This document shows positions 1 through 7,144 of a stretch of 8,137 nt of DNA, piece after piece. The stretch lies in the NCBI GenBank assembly GCA_015233515.1, contig JADFXS010000123.1, positions 1 to 8,137 on the forward strand. Reading direction: 5' to 3'. The notes below the pieces were generated by a model. That model did not search any database. It was not told the DNA's origin and saw only the letters and a program-made list of their open reading frames with translations. A program made the position numbers and the translations under genes. How positions within the stretch are numbered: position 1 is the stretch's first letter; each line of letters opens with the position of its first letter. This DNA is from Deltaproteobacteria bacterium. Lineage in GTDB: Bacteria; Desulfobacterota; Desulfarculia; Adiutricales; JAGVGV01.

Positions 1-433
1 CTATTTGATCATTCCTTCGGCGCATAACGGCACCAAAAAAATCCATATCGGCCATGAACTGGTCAAAAGTGACGATGCCACCCGCCTGATCAGAATGTAT
101 AAGGAAGTCGAATTGTTGGGACCGCCACCCTTTACTATCCGCTACAAGGAAAAAACCCAGGAAATAGACACTTGGGAAAATATTCTTACGGAGCTTTGGG
201 CGGCGGGACAAAAAGGTTTGGGGGTTCAACGCTATAAAGGCTTAGGTGAAATGAATCCTCAGCAGTTATGGGAAACAACAATGGACCCGGAAAAAAGAAC
301 CTTATTGCGCGTCCGCGTGGAAGATGCGGTGGAATCTGATGAAATATTCACGATTCTCATGGGCGACAAGGTTGAACCACGTCGGGATTTCATTCAGGAA
401 AACGCTCTTAAGGTCCGGGAGCTGGATATTTAG
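1..433 (+). CDS. gyrB: DNA gyrase subunit B, C-terminal fragment
   Basis: This is the 3' end of gyrB; the gene starts outside the window and the first complete codon is at position 2. GyrB is the ATPase and TOPRIM subunit of the A2B2 gyrase that introduces negative supercoils. The ATPase domain and the metal-binding DxD of TOPRIM lie upstream and are not visible. The block [20 protein letters not shown] (about 227-286) and the tail [17 protein letters not shown] (about 359-409) are hallmarks of the GyrB C-terminus that contacts GyrA and DNA. The stop is TAG at 431-433. The 140-odd residues seen match the family tail, with no E. coli-type 170-residue insertion in this part. ParE shares related blocks, but the adjoining gyrA, which carries a GyrA box, supports gyrB. 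gyrA follows after 53 nt, so the two subunits are probably co-transcribed. Confidence 0.96.
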   Translation, partial: YLIIPSAHNGTKKIHIGHELVKSDDATRLIRMYKEVELLGPPPFTIRYKEKTQEIDTWENILTELWAAGQKGLGVQRYKGLGEMNPQQLWETTMDPEKRTLLRVRVEDAVESDEIFTILMGDKVEPRRDFIQENALKVRELDI

Positions 434-486
434 GACCGGATTTCTCCGCTACCAATAATCAAGGTGTCAAACCAGGTTAATAATTT

Positions 487-2934
487 ATGACCACTATTTT
501 TGAAAGAATAGAAAATATCAATATCGAAGAAGAGCTAAAAGGCTCTTATCTTGATTACGCCATGAGCGTAATCATTGGTCGGGCTTTACCGGATGTCCGG
601 GATGGGCTTAAGCCGGTTCATCGCCGCATCATGTTCGCCATGAGGGAACTAGGCAACGACTATAATAAACCTTATAAAAAGTCCGCCCGCGTGGTCGGTG
701 ATGTCATAGGTAAATATCATCCCCATGGCGATGTCGCGGTCTATGATGCCATAGCGCGTATGGCGCAGGATTTTTCCATGCGCTATACCTTGGTGGACGG
801 CCAAGGTAACTTCGGGTCCATCGATGGCGATCCACCGGCGGCCATGCGTTATACGGAAGTGCGCATGGACAAGTTGGCTCATGAACTCCTGGTGGATATA
901 GAAAAGGATACCGTGGATTTCGGGCCGAATTACGACGGTTCCTTGGAAGAACCCTTGGTTTTGCCGGCCAGGGTTCCCAATTTGCTGATCAATGGCTCAT
1001 CGGGAATCGCCGTGGGCATGGCCACCAATATTCCCCCCCATAACATGAGCGAAGTCGTCGACGGATTGATCGCCTTGATTCACAATCCGGATATAAGCAT
1101 TATTGATCTGATGAATCATATTCCCGGACCGGACTTTCCTTCCGCTGGATTTATTCATGGTCAGCAAGGACTTTTGGAGGCTTACCAGACCGGACGCGGC
1201 ATAATCAAGGTCAGGGGACGGGCCAATACCGAAACCAGAGCCAGAGACGGAAAAAAGTCCATCATCATTACCGAGTTGCCTTACCAGGTCAATAAAGCCA
1301 AGCTGGTGGAAAGCATCGCTCTTCTGGTAAATGAAAAGAAAATAGACGGGATATCCGAACTGCGCGACGAATCCGATCGCGACGGCATGCGGATGGTTTT
1401 GGAAGTTAAAAAGGATTTTCCCCCTGAAGTCATCATTAACCAATTATATCAGATGACCCAGTTGGAAATATCCTTTGGTTTGAATATGCTGGCCATTGTC
1501 AACCAGACGCCCCGGACTTTGACCATCAAGCAGTTTTTAGAATATTTTCTTGCTCATCGTCGGGAAGTTATCATCAGACGGACCAAATTCGATTTGGCCA
1601 AGGCCGAAGCCAGGGCCCATATATTGGAAGGTCTGAAAAAAGCCCTGGATCAGCTGGACTTGGTTATCGAACTCATTCGCACCAGTTCTTCGCCGGCCAC
1701 GGCGGAAACCAGACTAATCGAAAGTTTGGATATAACCCAGATACAGGCCAAGGAAATTCTGAACCTCAGATTACAGAGATTGACCGGGTTGGAACGAAAG
1801 GCCATCGAAGAAGAATATATAGAGATGATCAAAGCCATTGCCCGGTACCGGGAAATTCTGTCTAATGAACGATTGGTTTTTCAGATAATCGAAGAGGAGC
1901 TGGTTGTCCTCAAAAGTGAATATGGGGACGCCCGGCGGACGGAAATATTATCCGATGTCGGTTATGGAATGTCCGCGGAGGACATGATCGTGGACGAAGA
2001 CATGGTCGTGACCATTTCCCATACTGGATATATAAAACGCAATCCTATCAGTTTATATCGGGCTCAACGTCGCGGTGGCAAAGGCATAACCGGAGCTAAA
2101 ATCAAGGAAGAAGATTTTGTGGAACACCTGTATGTAGCTTCCACTCACAGTTATCTTCTATTTTTGACTTCCATCGGTCGGCTGCATTGGTTGAAAGTTC
2201 ATGAAATACCTCAAGCCGGTCGAATGACCAGAGGCAAGGCCCTGGTAAATGTTCTGACTTTGGAAAATGGGGAAAAAGTGGCTACGGTCCTGCCGGTCAA
2301 GGATTTGAATGAACCAGGCCGGTATGTGGTTATGGCGACGCGAAATGGTCTGATCAAAAGGACGGACCTGGCATCCTTCGATAATCCGCGCAAGGTGGGT
2401 ATTATCGCTTTGACGATAAATCCGGATGATGAACTGGTTTCGGCGGCCTTGACCAACGATCACAGCGTTATCCTGTTAGCGACCAAAAACGGACAGGCCA
2501 TATGTTTCAATGAATCGGACGTCCGGGCCATGGGGCGCACGGCGGCCGGCGTCATCGGCATTCGCATGGACCAAGACGATCAACTCGTGGCCATGGAAGT
2601 CCTGAGCGAAGCTCGCGATGAACACATTCTGACCGTAACCGTGAACGGATTCGGTAAAAGAACTCCGGCTTCGGAATATAGACTCCAGGCGCGCGGCGGC
2701 ATGGGTTTGATCACCATCAAGACCAATCAGAGAAACGGCCCGGTGGTTGCGGTTTTTAAAGTCGCCGATGACGATCAGATTTTGATCATAACCGATACAG
2801 GTCGGATAATTCGCACCCGAATCAATGAGATTTCCGTAATCGGTCGGAATACTCAAGGAGTTAAACTTATTGAAGTTTCTCCGGATGAACGGGTCGTGGG
2901 CCTGGCCAAGGTTGTGGAAAAGGACGAAGAATAG
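487..2934 (+). CDS. gyrA: DNA gyrase subunit A
   Basis: Complete 815-residue GyrA, the DNA breakage-reunion subunit of type IIA topoisomerase. The N-terminal winged-helix/tower cleavage domain covers about residues 1-500 and includes the start-proximal [19 protein letters not shown] block. The catalytic tyrosine is Y122 in MRYTEVR, with the same numbering as in E. coli. The C-terminal beta-pinwheel (about 505-810) carries the canonical GyrA box QRRGGKG at 527-533, which separates gyrase from topoisomerase IV ParC, and a degenerate blade repeat QARGGMG at 734-740. The quinolone-contact segment reads [10 protein letters not shown]: residue 83 is Val instead of the E. coli Ser, while D87 is kept. 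The acidic C-terminal tail is very short (KDEE). The ATG start has only a weak AGG at 474-476, ten nt upstream. The stop at 2932-2934 is followed after 15 nt by the next gene, so the operon continues. Confidence 0.98.
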   Translation: MTTIFERIENINIEEELKGSYLDYAMSVIIGRALPDVRDGLKPVHRRIMFAMRELGNDYNKPYKKSARVVGDVIGKYHPHGDVAVYDAIARMAQDFSMRYTLVDGQGNFGSIDGDPPAAMRYTEVRMDKLAHELLVDIEKDTVDFGPNYDGSLEEPLVLPARVPNLLINGSSGIAVGMATNIPPHNMSEVVDGLIALIHNPDISIIDLMNHIPGPDFPSAGFIHGQQGLLEAYQTGRGIIKVRGRANTETRARDGKKSIIITELPYQVNKAKLVESIALLVNEKKIDGISELRDESDRDGMRMVLEVKKDFPPEVIINQLYQMTQLEISFGLNMLAIVNQTPRTLTIKQFLEYFLAHRREVIIRRTKFDLAKAEARAHILEGLKKALDQLDLVIELIRTSSSPATAETRLIESLDITQIQAKEILNLRLQRLTGLERKAIEEEYIEMIKAIARYREILSNERLVFQIIEEELVVLKSEYGDARRTEILSDVGYGMSAEDMIVDEDMVVTISHTGYIKRNPISLYRAQRRGGKGITGAKIKEEDFVEHLYVASTHSYLLFLTSIGRLHWLKVHEIPQAGRMTRGKALVNVLTLENGEKVATVLPVKDLNEPGRYVVMATRNGLIKRTDLASFDNPRKVGIIALTINPDDELVSAALTNDHSVILLATKNGQAICFNESDVRAMGRTAAGVIGIRMDQDDQLVAMEVLSEARDEHILTVTVNGFGKRTPASEYRLQARGGMGLITIKTNQRNGPVVAVFKVADDDQILIITDTGRIIRTRINEISVIGRNTQGVKLIEVSPDERVVGLAKVVEKDEE

Positions 2935-2949
2935 ACAAGTAGAAAAAAA

Positions 2950-3900
2950 GTGGCAAGACGGCATGTAGTTACTCTTTTTTTATTGTTTTTTGTCCTAGTG
3001 GTCGTCACTACCGGATGTGGACCGAAAACAGAGGAAGAATATTTTAACCAGGCGGATAAAGATTATGTAAAAGGCCGCTTTAAAGAAGCCGCTCGTCGTT
3101 TTCAGGAATATCTTTCGGAATTTCCCGAGGGAAAAAGACGAGATGTGGCTTTGTTTCGTTCCGGGGAAATACTTTACTACACCTTGGAACAAAAACCTGC
3201 CGCAGTTAAATACTTCAGCCAATTGGTCAATCAGTTTCCTTCCAGCGATTATACTTATAAAGCCAGGGAGATAATGGCGGCGGCTTTCCGGGATGAAACC
3301 CACGACTATCCTCTGGCCATTGAAGAGTTTCGCTGGTTGACCCAACATAGCCCTTCCGCCGGACAGGCCGCGGAAATGCAATTTCAGGTTGCCCGTTGTT
3401 TTCTATTATCCGAAAATTTGGAGCAGGCAATCCTGGAATTCGCCAAAATATTGGGAGCCGGACCTCCACCTGACCTGGCGGAAAAAGTCTACGACGAATT
3501 AGGCAGCGCTCATCTTAACTTGGGACAAATCGAGGAAGCGTTATATATACATAAAAATCACATAAATAGATTTCCGAATAGTCCCTTGGCCCAGGTTGCT
3601 GAATTTAAAATGGCCAACGCCCTGGAAGAATTGAACTCCTTAAGCGAAGCCATGAAAATTTATCAAGGTTTGCTCGATCGTTATCACAATCGGCAAGCGG
3701 TGGAAGTTCGCATAGCCGCGATAAAAGACAGACTGAAAAATTCCCAGACCCAAGCCAAGGAAATGGATTACTCCTATAGACCGGAAATTAATGAAGACAA
3801 GGAAAATAAAAACGCGCCGCCGACTCCGGCCCCGGCAACTTCTCCAGGGGCTAAAGTTCAGGGTCTGAAGTCTCAGACCAGGGATAAGAAAGGTCGTTGA
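2950..3900 (+). CDS. TPR-repeat lipoprotein (BamD-like architecture)
   Basis: A 316-residue probable lipoprotein. The N-terminus has MARRH, then a hydrophobic run (about 6-19), then TTGC with Cys23 as the likely lipidated residue. Thr at -3 makes the lipobox imperfect; Gly at +2 does not give an inner-membrane retention signal, so the outer membrane is likely. The mature part is a chain of helix pairs of TPR type, roughly 29-62, 66-98, 103-135, 142-170, 178-209 and 214-247. The first (YFNQADKDYVKGRFKEAARR) resembles the opening repeat of BamD/YfiO and YbgF-type proteins. A Lys-, Pro- and Ala-rich low-complexity tail follows from about 264. Such lipoproteins act as scaffolds in envelope complexes; a BamD role is only a possibility, because the protein is longer than typical BamD (about 245 aa). 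The GTG start is the only usable start between the in-frame gyrA stop and the signal peptide; no clear Shine-Dalgarno precedes it. It ends 1 nt before gpsA. Confidence 0.85.
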   Translation: MARRHVVTLFLLFFVLVVVTTGCGPKTEEEYFNQADKDYVKGRFKEAARRFQEYLSEFPEGKRRDVALFRSGEILYYTLEQKPAAVKYFSQLVNQFPSSDYTYKAREIMAAAFRDETHDYPLAIEEFRWLTQHSPSAGQAAEMQFQVARCFLLSENLEQAILEFAKILGAGPPPDLAEKVYDELGSAHLNLGQIEEALYIHKNHINRFPNSPLAQVAEFKMANALEELNSLSEAMKIYQGLLDRYHNRQAVEVRIAAIKDRLKNSQTQAKEMDYSYRPEINEDKENKNAPPTPAPATSPGAKVQGLKSQTRDKKGR

Positions 3901-3901
3901 A

Positions 3902-4948
3902 ATGACAAAAAATTATGATGTTACCGACGTGAGGAAAGTTGCCGTCGTGGGCGCCGGATCATGGGGCACCGCCTTAGCCTGTCATTTGGGAATAAAAGGG
4001 GTGGAAGTCGACCTGTGGTCATATGAACTCGAAACGGCTAATCAGATTGACGCTAATAGAGAAAACAAAACCTATCTACCCGGTATCAAAATTCCGGAAA
4101 ATGTCAAGGTTTTCACCGATATCAAGGAAGTGGTCCGTAATCAGGCGATAGTTTTTTTAGTGGTGCCTTCCCATGTCATGCGTCCGGTGGTTAAAAGTTT
4201 GGCTGATGTCTTGTCGCCGGGCGTCATTCTGGTCAGTGCGGCCAAGGGGATTGAAAATCAGACGTTGATGACGATGAGCCGGGTGATAAAGGATGTTTTA
4301 CCATCCAATCTGGCTGTGCATCGGGCTTGCCTGTCCGGACCAAGTTTTGCCCGTGATGTGGGCCAGGGCCTGCCCATGGCCATTACCATCGCCTGTCCGG
4401 ATAAGGAAGCAGCGGTCACGGTTCAGAATATTTTATTCTCTCCCACCATGCGCGTCTACACCAGCCGGGATTTGATCGGCGTGGAACTCGGTGGGTCCAT
4501 GAAGAATATTTATGCGATCGCCGCCGGGATATCCGATGGTTTAGGTCTGGGAACCAGCGCTAGGGCGGCCCTGATTACCAGAGGCCTGGCGGAAATGACC
4601 AGACTGGGGGTCAAATTGGGCGCCAACCCCTTGACCTTCATGGGGTTAGCCGGTATGGGCGACCTGGTGCTCACCTGTACTGGTGATCTTTCCCGTAACC
4701 GTAACGTAGGCCTTAAACTAGGCCAAGGCCGTAAGTTGAAAGAAATATTGGCTGAAATGAAAATGGTGGCCGAAGGGGTTAAGACCACCAAGTCCGTTTA
4801 CGACCTCTCTCGATTGGTCCGGGTAGATATGCCGGTTACGGAACAGGTTTATTTGTTTCTTTATGAAAATAAAGAACTGAAGCAAGGATTGTCCGATCTG
4901 ATGACCAGAGCCCTTAAAGACGAAATAGATCAAGATTTGACTGACTAA
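3902..4948 (+). CDS. gpsA: Glycerol-3-phosphate dehydrogenase [NAD(P)+]
   Basis: A 348-residue cytosolic enzyme that reduces dihydroxyacetone phosphate to sn-glycerol-3-phosphate with NAD(P)H, the entry step of glycerophospholipid synthesis. The N-terminal Rossmann fold shows the dinucleotide motif GAGSWG at 17-22. Family-conserved blocks follow: VSAAKGIE (111-118, with K115), SGPSFA (145-150), and GGSMKNIYAIAAGISDGLG (198-216) with the catalytic Lys at K201. GLAGMGDLVLTC (248-259) and SRNRNVG (264-270) form the substrate and cofactor site. Length is close to the usual 330-350. A purine-rich Shine-Dalgarno AAGAAAGG at 3886-3893 sits 8 nt before the ATG, inside the end of the preceding gene, and the intergenic gap is a single base, so translational coupling to the TPR lipoprotein is likely. 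No obvious intrinsic terminator follows. All diagnostic residues are present and the gene appears functional. Confidence 0.97.
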   Translation: MTKNYDVTDVRKVAVVGAGSWGTALACHLGIKGVEVDLWSYELETANQIDANRENKTYLPGIKIPENVKVFTDIKEVVRNQAIVFLVVPSHVMRPVVKSLADVLSPGVILVSAAKGIENQTLMTMSRVIKDVLPSNLAVHRACLSGPSFARDVGQGLPMAITIACPDKEAAVTVQNILFSPTMRVYTSRDLIGVELGGSMKNIYAIAAGISDGLGLGTSARAALITRGLAEMTRLGVKLGANPLTFMGLAGMGDLVLTCTGDLSRNRNVGLKLGQGRKLKEILAEMKMVAEGVKTTKSVYDLSRLVRVDMPVTEQVYLFLYENKELKQGLSDLMTRALKDEIDQDLTD

Positions 4949-4960
4949 AAATTTTTAATA

Positions 4961-4969
4961 TGTTATTAT
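4961..4969 (+). promoter_or_regulatory. Candidate extended -10 promoter downstream of gpsA
   Basis: The sequence TGTTATTAT matches an extended -10 (TGn followed by TATTAT, 5 of 6 to TATAAT) in an A+T-rich stretch just past the gpsA stop. A TTGACT at 4937-4942 lies too far away (21-nt spacer) to be a normal -35. An extended -10 can work without one. Transcription would start near 4976 and give a leader of about 150 nt carrying the dyad at 5034-5059. Assigned by eye only. Confidence 0.35.
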
Positions 4970-5033
4970 CATAACCGATAGATATATTTAGGGTGTTTAA
5001 TTCGTCGGCCTTGGGTGTCTCGACGCTGGTTAT

Positions 5034-5059
5034 GGGACATGCCGGCCAGTGCATGTCCC
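5034..5059 (+). repeat. Perfect 9-bp inverted repeat (hairpin or operator)
   Basis: GGGACATGC (5034-5042) is the exact reverse complement of GCATGTCCC (5051-5059), around an 8-nt centre. As RNA this would form a strong hairpin. It is not followed by a T-run, so it is not a classical intrinsic terminator. As DNA it is a symmetrical 26-bp site suited to a dimeric regulator. Its 3' arm overlaps a second short hairpin, CCCGC (5057-5061) with GCGGG (5070-5074), and the two cannot form together. Confidence 0.6.
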
Positions 5060-5093
5060 GCAACTTGCCGCGGGGAGTTTCAATAACTTGTTC

Positions 5094-5120
5094 TTGACTT
5101 TCAAGGAGCCGATATTTAAT
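5094..5120 (+). promoter_or_regulatory. Candidate sigma-70 promoter abutting the cNMP-binding gene
   Basis: TTGACT (5094-5099, 5 of 6 to the -35 consensus) and TTTAAT (5115-5120, 5 of 6 to the -10 consensus) are separated by 15 nt, which is short. If used, transcription would begin around 5126-5128, at or just before the ATG at 5129, producing an almost leaderless mRNA. That would fit the lack of a correctly spaced Shine-Dalgarno. The short spacer keeps confidence low. Confidence 0.25.
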
Positions 5121-5128
5121 CTAAACCC

Positions 5129-5578
5129 ATGGAAACGGTAAATGTATCCATATTCCAAATATTGGAAGACATCGACTTCTTCTCCGGTTTTTCGTACGAA
5201 GAGCTGAGCGAGCTTTTAGAGTGTGGAGAGTGGTCCAAGGCTCAGGCCGGCGAACGTATCATAACCGAAGGTGAACTGGATCTCTACATGTATGTTTTGA
5301 TCCAAGGACAAGTAGAAGTTCTTCTTAACGAAAAGGTTTTATCCATTCTCGGGTCCGGCGATACCTTCGGTGAATTCGGATTGATGGGCGGAAGACGGAC
5401 GGCTCATGTCGTGGCTAAAGTCGATTGCCTGCTGCTCGGTTTCAACGCCGATCGCCTGAATATGTTGGATTTGAATCTGCAGATAAAATTCCTCAAGAAA
5501 ATACTTTTTACCCTTTTTGCCCGTTTACAAAAGGTCAACCGTCGAGTCTGGTGGGAACTGCCCACACAGTGGAGATAA
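5129..5578 (+). CDS. Stand-alone cyclic-nucleotide-binding-domain protein
   Basis: A 149-residue cytosolic protein made almost wholly of one CRP/FNR-type cyclic-nucleotide-binding domain (about residues 8-125). It starts with a helix (ILEDIDFFSGFSYEELSELL), continues with the beta-roll (AGERIITEGELDLYMYVLIQGQVEVLL) and has a phosphate-binding cassette GDTFGEFGLMGGRRTAHVVA at 77-96. The cassette keeps E82, which usually contacts the ribose, and R90 followed by TA, which usually contacts the cyclic phosphate, so binding of cAMP, cGMP or a similar ligand is plausible. A basic, Trp-rich tail (about 131-149) replaces the DNA-binding helix-turn-helix of CRP, so it is not a classical transcription factor. 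The ATG is the only reasonable start: an in-frame TAA lies at 5117-5119. The nearest good Shine-Dalgarno, AAGGAG at 5103-5108, is 20 nt away, which is too far. It precedes a two-component pair and may feed a second-messenger signal into it; that link is inference. Confidence 0.88.
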   Translation: METVNVSIFQILEDIDFFSGFSYEELSELLECGEWSKAQAGERIITEGELDLYMYVLIQGQVEVLLNEKVLSILGSGDTFGEFGLMGGRRTAHVVAKVDCLLLGFNADRLNMLDLNLQIKFLKKILFTLFARLQKVNRRVWWELPTQWR

Positions 5579-5580
5579 AC

Positions 5581-5646
5581 ATGGGGAAGGGGTGGATATT
5601 ACCCCTATTCCTTTTTTCTCGCCTTTTAATTCAACCATCAGTTTAA
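5581..5646 (+). CDS. Possible 21-residue leader ORF upstream of the kinase
   Basis: A short ORF starting ATG at 5581 and ending TAA at 5644-5646. It encodes 21 residues beginning MGKGWILPLFLF, with a hydrophobic, Leu-rich middle (five Leu, none using CTG or TTG codons) and a single Arg. GGAG at 5571-5574, inside the end of the cNMP-binding gene, lies 6 nt before the ATG, a well-placed Shine-Dalgarno. The ORF begins 2 nt after the preceding stop and ends 4 nt before the kinase ATG, which has no Shine-Dalgarno of its own. It spans the whole intrinsic terminator at 5585-5617. It could be a regulatory leader peptide, a tiny membrane protein, or a chance ORF; no homologue is recognised. Confidence 0.4.
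   Translation: MGKGWILPLFLFSRLLIQPSV
5585..5617 (+). terminator. Intrinsic terminator between cNMP-binding gene and kinase
   Basis: GGAAGGGGT (5585-5593) pairs with ACCCC (5601-5605) and TTCC (5608-5611), with a 7-nt loop GGATATT and a 2-nt bulge TA. The 9-bp stem is followed immediately by six T residues (5612-5617). This is the classic form of a Rho-independent terminator. It would end transcripts of the cNMP-binding gene, or attenuate read-through into the kinase and regulator. Its 5' arm lies right after the ATG of the 21-residue ORF, so a translating ribosome would block folding. Confidence 0.65.
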
Positions 5647-5650
5647 CTCT

Positions 5651-7144
5651 ATGAACAGGCACCCGGCGATCCTAAGCAGTCTCAGGGCGCGCATTCTTTT
5701 AATCGTCATCGTCTTGACCCTGGTGACCATGGGCGCCGGCTTGGCTTCTCTATGGTATGTCATTCAGACCGACACTTTTTTTAAAAGCATTGTCGATCAT
5801 CATCTGGCCATGGTGAAAAATGTCGATCGCCTGGAATATACCCTGCTCATGCAAAAAGATAATTTATCCAGTTTTTTTCCAGATAGTGACCAAGTTTGGT
5901 TAAAAGAGCTGGATCGTCGTCACGGTGAATTCAATGACTTCCTGACTCAGATCCGCCGCCTGACCGACACACCGGATACCGAGGAACTTATCAAAAATAT
6001 AGAGCAGGTTTATTCGCGGCTTTCTGTCCGGCGTGGTCAAGTCTTCGAGTTATATCAGGCTGGAAAAAAAGAAGAAGCCCGGGAACTTCATCAAGCGGTT
6101 CAAAGAGATTACGCCGATATTCACGGGTTGATAAAAAAAATTCGGTGGGTTAACAATCAGCGTATTACCGAAGCCAGAAAAGAGATGGACCAACGGGCGG
6201 ACGACATGATCAGATTAGCGGTCGGAACCATGGTAACCGTCGCGATTTTATCCGCTTTATTAGCGTTTGTTCTGGTCCGTCAGGTGCTGATCCCGATCCG
6301 CCGATTGATTTTGCTGACTTCAAGCAATTCCGGTGGAGAAGTTACCGATGAAGTTCAGGCCTTGAACACCGGTTTGAACCATCTGCTGGAAGATATGAGC
6401 CAGGCAAAAAGTGAATTGGAAGCTAGCCGCATGCGCTTGGAACAGGCGGCTAAAATGGCCTCGGTGGGTAAACTGGCGGCCAGTGTGGCGCATTCAATCC
6501 GCAATCCCTTGACTTCGGTCAAGATGCGGCTTTTTTCCTTGGAACGCAGCCTGGTGTTGTCTCAGACCCAAAGGGAAGATTTAACGGTAATATCTGACGA
6601 AATTCGTCACATTGACAATGTGCTGCGCAATTTTTTGGAATTTTCCCGCCGGCCGAAACTCAAAGTCCAAAAAATCAGTCCATCGGCGGTGGTGGATATG
6701 GCCCTGGACTTGGTCGGTCCTCGGATGCAATCCTATGATATCGAATTGCTGTTGGAAAGGTCTGGTTATTTGCCGGATATTGACGCCGACCCCGACCAGC
6801 TCAAGGAGGCCTTGGTCAATTTGTTGGTCAACGCTTCCGAAGCCGTTGGCCGGCGAGGCCGCATACAACTTGAGGAAAGAATTGATTGCCTCCCGAATTC
6901 CGGCCGGAACCTGGTTATCCGCGTCCGTGATAACGGTCCTGGTGTGCCTTTGGCTCTCAAGGATCAGATTTTTCAGCCGTTCTTCAGCACCAAAGACGAA
7001 GGCACCGGATTGGGATTAAGTATTGCCGAGAGGATCGTGGCCGAGCACGGCGGCAGTCTTGATTTTGAAATGTTGATCAGCGGTGGAGCCGCCTTCACCA
7101 TCAGGCTACCCATGAAGGAGGTTGCTTCTTGGAAAAAATCCTGA
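5651..7144 (+). CDS. Membrane sensor histidine kinase (NtrB/ZraS-like output)
   Basis: A 497-residue two-pass inner-membrane kinase. TM1 covers about residues 14-37. A periplasmic, mostly helical sensor of about 150 residues follows (38-187), resembling a four-helix bundle. TM2 covers about 188-210, then a HAMP-like linker (211-255) keeps PIRRL and a DEVQAL block but has a short connector. A coiled coil leads into the HisKA dimerisation helix with phospho-acceptor H281 in [12 protein letters not shown]. The residue after His is Ser282 where Glu or Asp is usual. The ATPase domain shows the N box ([16 protein letters not shown], with N390 and N394), G1 VRDNGPG (425-431), the F box (FQPFFSTK, 441-448) and G2 [18 protein letters not shown] (451-468). 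The ATG at 5651 lacks a Shine-Dalgarno and follows the stop of a 21-codon ORF by 4 nt. The 3' end overlaps the response-regulator start by 16 nt, so the two proteins are a cognate pair. The periplasmic ligand is unknown. Confidence 0.94.
   Translation: MNRHPAILSSLRARILLIVIVLTLVTMGAGLASLWYVIQTDTFFKSIVDHHLAMVKNVDRLEYTLLMQKDNLSSFFPDSDQVWLKELDRRHGEFNDFLTQIRRLTDTPDTEELIKNIEQVYSRLSVRRGQVFELYQAGKKEEARELHQAVQRDYADIHGLIKKIRWVNNQRITEARKEMDQRADDMIRLAVGTMVTVAILSALLAFVLVRQVLIPIRRLILLTSSNSGGEVTDEVQALNTGLNHLLEDMSQAKSELEASRMRLEQAAKMASVGKLAASVAHSIRNPLTSVKMRLFSLERSLVLSQTQREDLTVISDEIRHIDNVLRNFLEFSRRPKLKVQKISPSAVVDMALDLVGPRMQSYDIELLLERSGYLPDIDADPDQLKEALVNLLVNASEAVGRRGRIQLEERIDCLPNSGRNLVIRVRDNGPGVPLALKDQIFQPFFSTKDEGTGLGLSIAERIVAEHGGSLDFEMLISGGAAFTIRLPMKEVASWKKS
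7114..7121 (+). promoter_or_regulatory. Strong Shine-Dalgarno that fixes a TTG start
   Basis: GAAGGAGG within the end of the kinase gene lies 7 nt before a TTG at 7129-7131. No in-frame ATG or GTG lies near the start of the receiver domain. The site therefore decides the regulator's start and supports translation coupled to the kinase. Confidence 0.85.

Larger units (their letters stand above)
4949..5128 (+). other. 180-nt non-coding gap with promoter candidates and structured elements
   Basis: No credible gene was found here on either strand. The A+T-rich first third carries an extended -10 promoter candidate. The middle carries a perfect 9-bp dyad and shorter inverted repeats. These include CATAACC (4970-4976) with GGTTATG (5028-5034), CGTCG (5003-5007) with CGACG (5021-5025), and a GGGTGT direct repeat at 4991-4996 and 5013-5018. 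The last third carries a TTGACT box and an AAGGAG placed unusually far from the next ATG. The gap marks the break between the housekeeping run ending in gpsA and the signalling genes. Confidence 0.7.

Noticed and set aside
997..1443. Long minus-strand open frames inside gyrA, also 2476-2964 and others in gpsA and the regulator
   Set aside because: They lie opposite well-conserved coding sequence, have no recognisable domains and no ribosome sites; they are reading-frame shadows.
2932..2952. Stop-codon readthrough fusing GyrA to the TPR lipoprotein
   Set aside because: The frames do match, with only TAG and five codons between, but a fusion would bury the lipoprotein signal peptide. There is no sign of a recoding signal.
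4970..5075. A known riboswitch (cyclic di-GMP, cobalamin) or a tRNA in the gap after gpsA
   Set aside because: Conserved core sequences of these classes are absent and no cloverleaf with a proper T-arm can be drawn.
5034..5080. The 9-bp dyad as a Rho-independent terminator for gpsA
   Set aside because: No T-run follows; the downstream sequence is GC-rich, so it does not fit an intrinsic terminator on the + strand.
5032..5097. A 21-codon ORF starting ATG inside the dyad downstream of gpsA
   Set aside because: No Shine-Dalgarno precedes it, its start is buried in the inverted repeat, and the composition is unremarkable; likely chance.
4949..5128. A sigma-54 (-24/-12) promoter as target of the NtrC-type regulator
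   Set aside because: No GG and GC dinucleotides at the required 10-nt separation with a supporting consensus were found in this gap or in 5579-5650.
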